From Hydrocarboniphaga effusa AP103 (GTDB lineage Bacteria > Pseudomonadota > Gammaproteobacteria > Nevskiales > Nevskiaceae), in NCBI RefSeq assembly GCF_000271305.1, contig NZ_AKGD01000002.1:682001-746000 (forward strand): a stretch of DNA of 64,000 bases, read 5' to 3'. The translations under genes were made by a program, and so were the position numbers. Under the pieces are notes generated by a model that saw only the letters and a program-made list of their open reading frames with translations, had not been told where the DNA came from and searched no databases. This document shows positions 61,750-64,000 of this stretch, piece after piece (positions within the stretch are counted from its first letter, which is position 1; the number at the start of each line of letters is the position of its first letter).

Positions 61750-61983
61750 ATGGCAAGAGCGCAATATTTCGTCGTGCATCACCAGGGCCAATGGAAGATT
61801 TCATTCGATGGAAAGCATTACGGCCCCTACGACACGCAGAAGGCAGCGATCAAGGTCGCAGTAGAAACGGCTCATACCTCGGGGAAGAACGGCCACGACG
61901 CTCAGGTTTTGGTGCAGGGAACGGACAGTAAATTCCGCACTGAGTGGACATACGGCAATGACCCGTATCCGCCAAAGGGCTAA
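61750..61983 (+). CDS. DUF2188-domain protein
   Basis: 77 residues with AGGAGGGG before the ATG. YFVVHHQGQWKISFDGKHYG, PYDTQKAAIKVAVETAHTSG and the end WTYGNDPYPPKG show the whole DUF2188 pattern, a single small alpha/beta unit of unknown function common in mobile and genomic DNA. It lies between attR of the tRNA-Val element and the second phage remnant and is transcribed alone. Confidence 0.85.
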   Translation: MARAQYFVVHHQGQWKISFDGKHYGPYDTQKAAIKVAVETAHTSGKNGHDAQVLVQGTDSKFRTEWTYGNDPYPPKG

Positions 61984-62011
61984 TGACTTTTTCGCCTGGT
62001 AGAAACGGGCG

Positions 62012-62065
62012 AAACGCGCCTGCTTTGGGTGCAGGGTGTCGGTTCGAGCCCGTCTCGGGACAAGT
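62012..62065 (+). other. tRNA-Pro(TGG)-like fragment, possible att remnant
   Basis: CCTGC-TTTGGGT-GCAGG (62019-62035) is a perfect tRNA-Pro anticodon arm (anticodon TGG, G37). It is followed by GTGTCGGTTCGAGCCCGTC, which mimics the T arm with one mismatch. No pairing acceptor strand exists upstream, and there are about 13 extra bases before the anticodon stem. It is therefore not a working tRNA, but it looks like the 3' half left by an element integrated in tRNA-Pro. Confidence 0.45.
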
Positions 62066-62302
62066 AAGATCGCCGGCGGTATCAACCGACCGGAATGTCG
62101 TCGTCGACGTAGAGGAACCCGCCAAGCACGATATCGGCGTCTTCTGCGGAGGGACCATGAGCCGCGCTCCTTTACTGGCCGCGCGCGGCGCTGCACTACC
62201 GAGCCCGCCTGCAATCCGCTGTACATCGGGCCAGAGCGCGACGCGAGCTTGTGCTGCGACGGTGGAAACGGCAGCACTCACGCCCTGCTGCACGCGCTGG
62301 TT

Positions 62303-62306
62303 GATC
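62303..62306. repeat. target-site duplication (GATC), left copy
   Basis: GATC here and at 63514-63517 flank the IS3 element. Deleting the IS plus one copy restores the tape-measure reading frame. Confidence 0.7.
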
Positions 62307-62324
62307 CGAGACGTCCCCCCGCGT

Positions 62325-63188
62325 TCAGTAGCAGGCGGTTTTGGAATCCGAGGTTAATGTAACGGCCTTTGCGGCCAACTGCTTTGCATAGCTGGCGGGC
62401 GTCAGTCCGCCGAGCGCTTTCTTCGGTCGCTCCTCGTTGTACTCACGGACCCAGGCGTTGATCACCGCCTGCGCGTGCGCGAGGCTGACGAACCAGTGCT
62501 CGTTGAGGCATTCATCGCGCAGGCGTCCGTTGAAAGATTCGACGTAGGCGTTCTGATTGGGCTTGCCCGGTTCGATCTGTCGCAGCGTGACGCCGTTTCG
62601 ATGTGCCCAGGTCAGCATGGCCTTGCCGATCAGTTCGCGGCCGTTGTCCGAGCGGATCACCGACGGCTTGCCGCGACGCGCGCAAACTTCGTCGAGCATC
62701 CGCGTGAGCTGGTGGCCGCCGATGCTGTGCTGAGCCATCACGGCAACCGCTTCGTGCGTCGCGTCGTCGACGATGACCAGACACTTGAGCGCGCGACCCG
62801 ATGCGATCCGGTCGAAGATGAAATCGATCGACCAGATCTCGTTCGCCGCGCTGGGACGGATCAGCGGCTGACGGTTCGCTGGCGGTACCTTCTTTCGGCG
62901 ACGCCGGCGCACATGCAGTTTCTCCAGTGCGTACAGCCGATCCACGCGCTTGTGGTTCACCTGCAGGCCATCCTGCCGCAGCTTCAGGTAGATCATCTCC
63001 GCGCCGTAACGCCGATATTTCTGCGCCAGCGCCACGATCTTCCGCCGAAGATCGACGTTGCGGTCCGGCGCTGGCACGTAGCGCAGCGAACTGGCACTCA
63101 TGCCGATCGCCGTCAGCGCACGTCGCTCTGTCAGTCCCAGCGATTTCATCTCCCACACCGCCTCGCGTCGAGCCGGTGCGGTCATCAC
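62325..63188 (-). CDS. IS3-family transposase OrfB (DDE integrase core)
   Basis: 287 residues. An HTH_21-type region ([40 protein letters not shown]) precedes the rve core: first Asp in [20 protein letters not shown], second in [20 protein letters not shown], Glu in [20 protein letters not shown]. The end [20 protein letters not shown] is typical of this group (IS407/IS51-like). It is made as an OrfAB fusion by -1 frameshifting at the slippery heptamer at 63188-63194. The coding frame is intact. Confidence 0.94.
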   Translation of the reverse strand: MMTAPARREAVWEMKSLGLTERRALTAIGMSASSLRYVPAPDRNVDLRRKIVALAQKYRRYGAEMIYLKLRQDGLQVNHKRVDRLYALEKLHVRRRRRKKVPPANRQPLIRPSAANEIWSIDFIFDRIASGRALKCLVIVDDATHEAVAVMAQHSIGGHQLTRMLDEVCARRGKPSVIRSDNGRELIGKAMLTWAHRNGVTLRQIEPGKPNQNAYVESFNGRLRDECLNEHWFVSLAHAQAVINAWVREYNEERPKKALGGLTPASYAKQLAAKAVTLTSDSKTACY

Positions 63189-63451
63189 TTTTTTCGCAGA
63201 ACCTCACGGATCACCTCCGTTTCCAGAAGGCTCTCCGCCAGCATCTTCTTCAGTCGCGCGTTCTCGACTTCCAGCGCCTTCAGCCGTTTGGCATCCGACA
63301 CGTCCATGCCGCCGAACTTGCTCCGCCACAGGTAGTAGCTGGCGTCCGAGAACCCGTGCCGCCGGCACAGCTCCTTGATCGGCACGCCGGCATCCGCTTC
63401 CTTCAGAAATCCGATGATCTGCTCTTCGCTGAACCGCTTCTTCACGTCCAA
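63185..63451 (-). CDS. IS3-family transposase OrfA (HTH_Tnp_1)
   Basis: 88 residues: [80 protein letters not shown]. It has a helix-turn-helix that binds the IS ends, followed by a leucine-zipper-like coil for dimerisation. The stop lies in the overlap with orfB. It is intact. Confidence 0.94.
   Translation of the reverse strand: MDVKKRFSEEQIIGFLKEADAGVPIKELCRRHGFSDASYYLWRSKFGGMDVSDAKRLKALEVENARLKKMLAESLLETEVIREVLRKK
63188..63194 (-). promoter_or_regulatory. programmed -1 frameshift site A-AAA-AAG
   Basis: On the minus strand the orfA codons CGA AAA AAG TGA contain the canonical slippery heptamer. Slipping back one base gives AAA GTG ATG ACC, which is the orfB frame. Confidence 0.85.
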
Positions 63452-63513
63452 TCTCCTTGATGTCAGGGATTGGATTCCAAACCGGGCCGCTACTCAACTA
63501 CGGGGGGACGTCG

Positions 63514-63517
63514 GATC
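63514..63517. repeat. target-site duplication (GATC), right copy
   Basis: This is the partner of 62303-62306 at the other IS border. Confidence 0.7.
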
Positions 63518-63832
63518 TCATGGATGATCTGGCCATCGCTGAGCCGGCGTGTGTTCACAGCGACGCCGACATGATCGTTGAACGTGATCGCGACCCCGTC
63601 CGCGCCTGAGCCGGAGGCAGGAGGAGCTGTCGAGCTTGCTGGCTCAACGACGCCCGATTGCGATCCCATCATCAGTAGCGTCTTGTTCCCGTAGCGCAGC
63701 AACGCGGGATTTCCAGGCTCGGCGACTTCGTACATGCCGCCTGCAGAGACCGCGCCACCATCGGCGCCCGCTGAACTGCATGGATCTGATTTGCTGGACC
63801 TGCGCGAGTTGGAATGCCACGGCCGCCATCGC

Positions 63833-64000
63833 TGTGAATTCTCACGCAAAACTGAGCAGGTACAGGGCGCTCTGATCACGTAAAACTGAGCAGGCGCCAG
63901 ACTCCTCTTCGAGACGATCGAAGGGGGATACCTGGAGTGCTATGCGTGGAGACGCTTGGCAAGATTCGGCGGTGGCATCGAATCGACAAACTCTCGATCA
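63833..64000 (+). mobile_element. left end of an IS21-family element (runs off the window)
   Basis: The end starts near TGTGAATTCTCACG and carries two copies of AAAACTGAGCAGG (about 63854-63866 and 63882-63894). Such terminal multiple repeats are typical of IS21-like ends. The istA start follows. It interrupts the tape-measure relic at 63832. Confidence 0.65.
63937..64000 (+). CDS. istA: IS21-family transposase IstA, N-terminal fragment at window edge
   Basis: A GTG start at 63937 reads VLCVETLGKIRRWHRIDKLS, the characteristic beginning of IstA (ETIGKIRRWH-type), then leaves the window. Only 21 residues are visible, so the assignment rests on this motif and on the repeated end sequence upstream. 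Confidence 0.7.
   Translation, partial: MLCVETLGKIRRWHRIDKLSI

Larger units (their letters stand above)
62307..63513 (-). mobile_element. IS3-family insertion sequence, about 1.2 kb
   Basis: The element holds orfA and orfB in the usual overlapping arrangement. The ends are imperfect inverted repeats: left CGAGACGTCCCCCCGCG, right (reverse strand) CGACGTCCCCCCGTAG. They continue as AGTAGC...TTTGGAATCC in both, with 19 of 23 identical over the inner part. It is inserted in a tape-measure relic with a 4-bp GATC duplication. The ends do not carry the usual TG/CA tips, so the boundaries may be off by a few bases. Confidence 0.85.
62079..63832 (-). pseudogene. second phage tape-measure gene, 3' end, split by an IS3 element
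   Basis: Entering from the right, AFQLAQVQQIRSMQFSG matches the end of a tape measure. A one-base G insertion near 63767 shifts the frame, which continues as GADGGAVSAGGMYEVAEPGN, LLRYGNKTLLMMGSQSGVVE and NTRRLSDGQIIHEI. Removing the IS (62307-63513) and one GATC copy rejoins the frame exactly: HEINQRVQQGVSAAVSTVAA, QARVALWPDVQRIAGGLGSA. Downstream the frame degrades; a better-looking peptide SAEDADIVLGGFLYVDDDIP ends at 62079 in another frame. The 5' part is lost beyond the IS21-type insertion at 63833. It is a relic, distinct from the intact tape measure at 53502. Confidence 0.7.

Noticed and set aside
61850..62293. A 147-codon minus-strand frame crossing the DUF2188 gene and the tRNA-Pro-like segment
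   Set aside because: Only its first part (QQGVSAAVSTVAAQARVA) is phage-like, being the tape-measure relic. The rest is a run-on through a tRNA-like sequence and the antisense of DUF2188.

Overview
The window is chromosomal DNA of a high-GC gammaproteobacterium. The fit to Xanthomonadales/Lysobacterales is inferred from gene content, gene order and the monomeric isocitrate dehydrogenase; no species can be named. Most genes are intact and densely packed. A mobile region fills the last 14 kb.

Region 1 (1-5107): the end of a surface-polysaccharide locus. It holds a Tat-exported beta-helix protein cut by the window edge, two GT4 glycosyltransferases, a sulfotransferase and two secreted or outer-membrane proteins.

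Region 2 (5138-26652): a 20-kb two-partner secretion locus. It contains an FhaC/ShlB-type TpsB transporter, an ExbB whose N-terminus is a DUF2341/LamG-like ectodomain, ExbD, a polyproline TonB, a porin-like barrel, a secreted coiled-coil protein, a YbjN-like protein, a small secreted protein and a 3,837-residue haemagglutinin-type TpsA. A PstS/DING-like phosphate-binding protein follows. The layout recalls the phosphate-regulated PdtA/PdtB-ExbB2-ExbD2-TonB4 locus of Pseudomonas aeruginosa. A tRNA-Lys(CTT) sits inside the locus, flanked base-for-base by two copies of a 37-bp direct repeat.

Region 3 (26707-35269): housekeeping genes fmdB-like, aspS, a BIG-domain lipoprotein, xseA (reverse), and the guaB-guaA operon.

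Region 4 (35296-43924): a frameshifted and truncated hsdM remnant, then an accessory metabolic cassette: FAD monooxygenase, LysR, NAD(P)H:quinone-type oxidoreductase, quinol monooxygenase, a second LysR, SDR and a DHA2 efflux pump.

Region 5 (44298-50166): monomeric NADP-isocitrate dehydrogenase, a DUF72 gene broken by an in-frame TGA at a Trp position, an MFS exporter, an ArsC-like protein, tadA and tRNA-Val(CAC).

Region 6 (about 50144-61620): an 11.4-kb element integrated at the 3' end of tRNA-Val. It has a P4-type integrase, an unnamed two-TM protein, tandem excisionase-like genes, a tape-measure protein, a Nu1/TerS-like packaging protein, a coiled-coil protein, a prim-pol/helicase replicase with an iteron-like array beside it, a Cys-rich small protein and an AlpA-like regulator. 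No capsid, portal, large terminase or lysis gene is visible. The gene set is that of a phage satellite (P4/PICI-like) that keeps its own tape measure. GGGGGCA arm-type sites lie at both ends.

Region 7 (61750-64000): a DUF2188 gene, a tRNA-Pro-like fragment, and the 3' end of a second, decayed tape-measure gene. That gene is split by an IS3-family element with a 4-bp GATC target duplication and is cut again by an IS21-family element that runs off the window.
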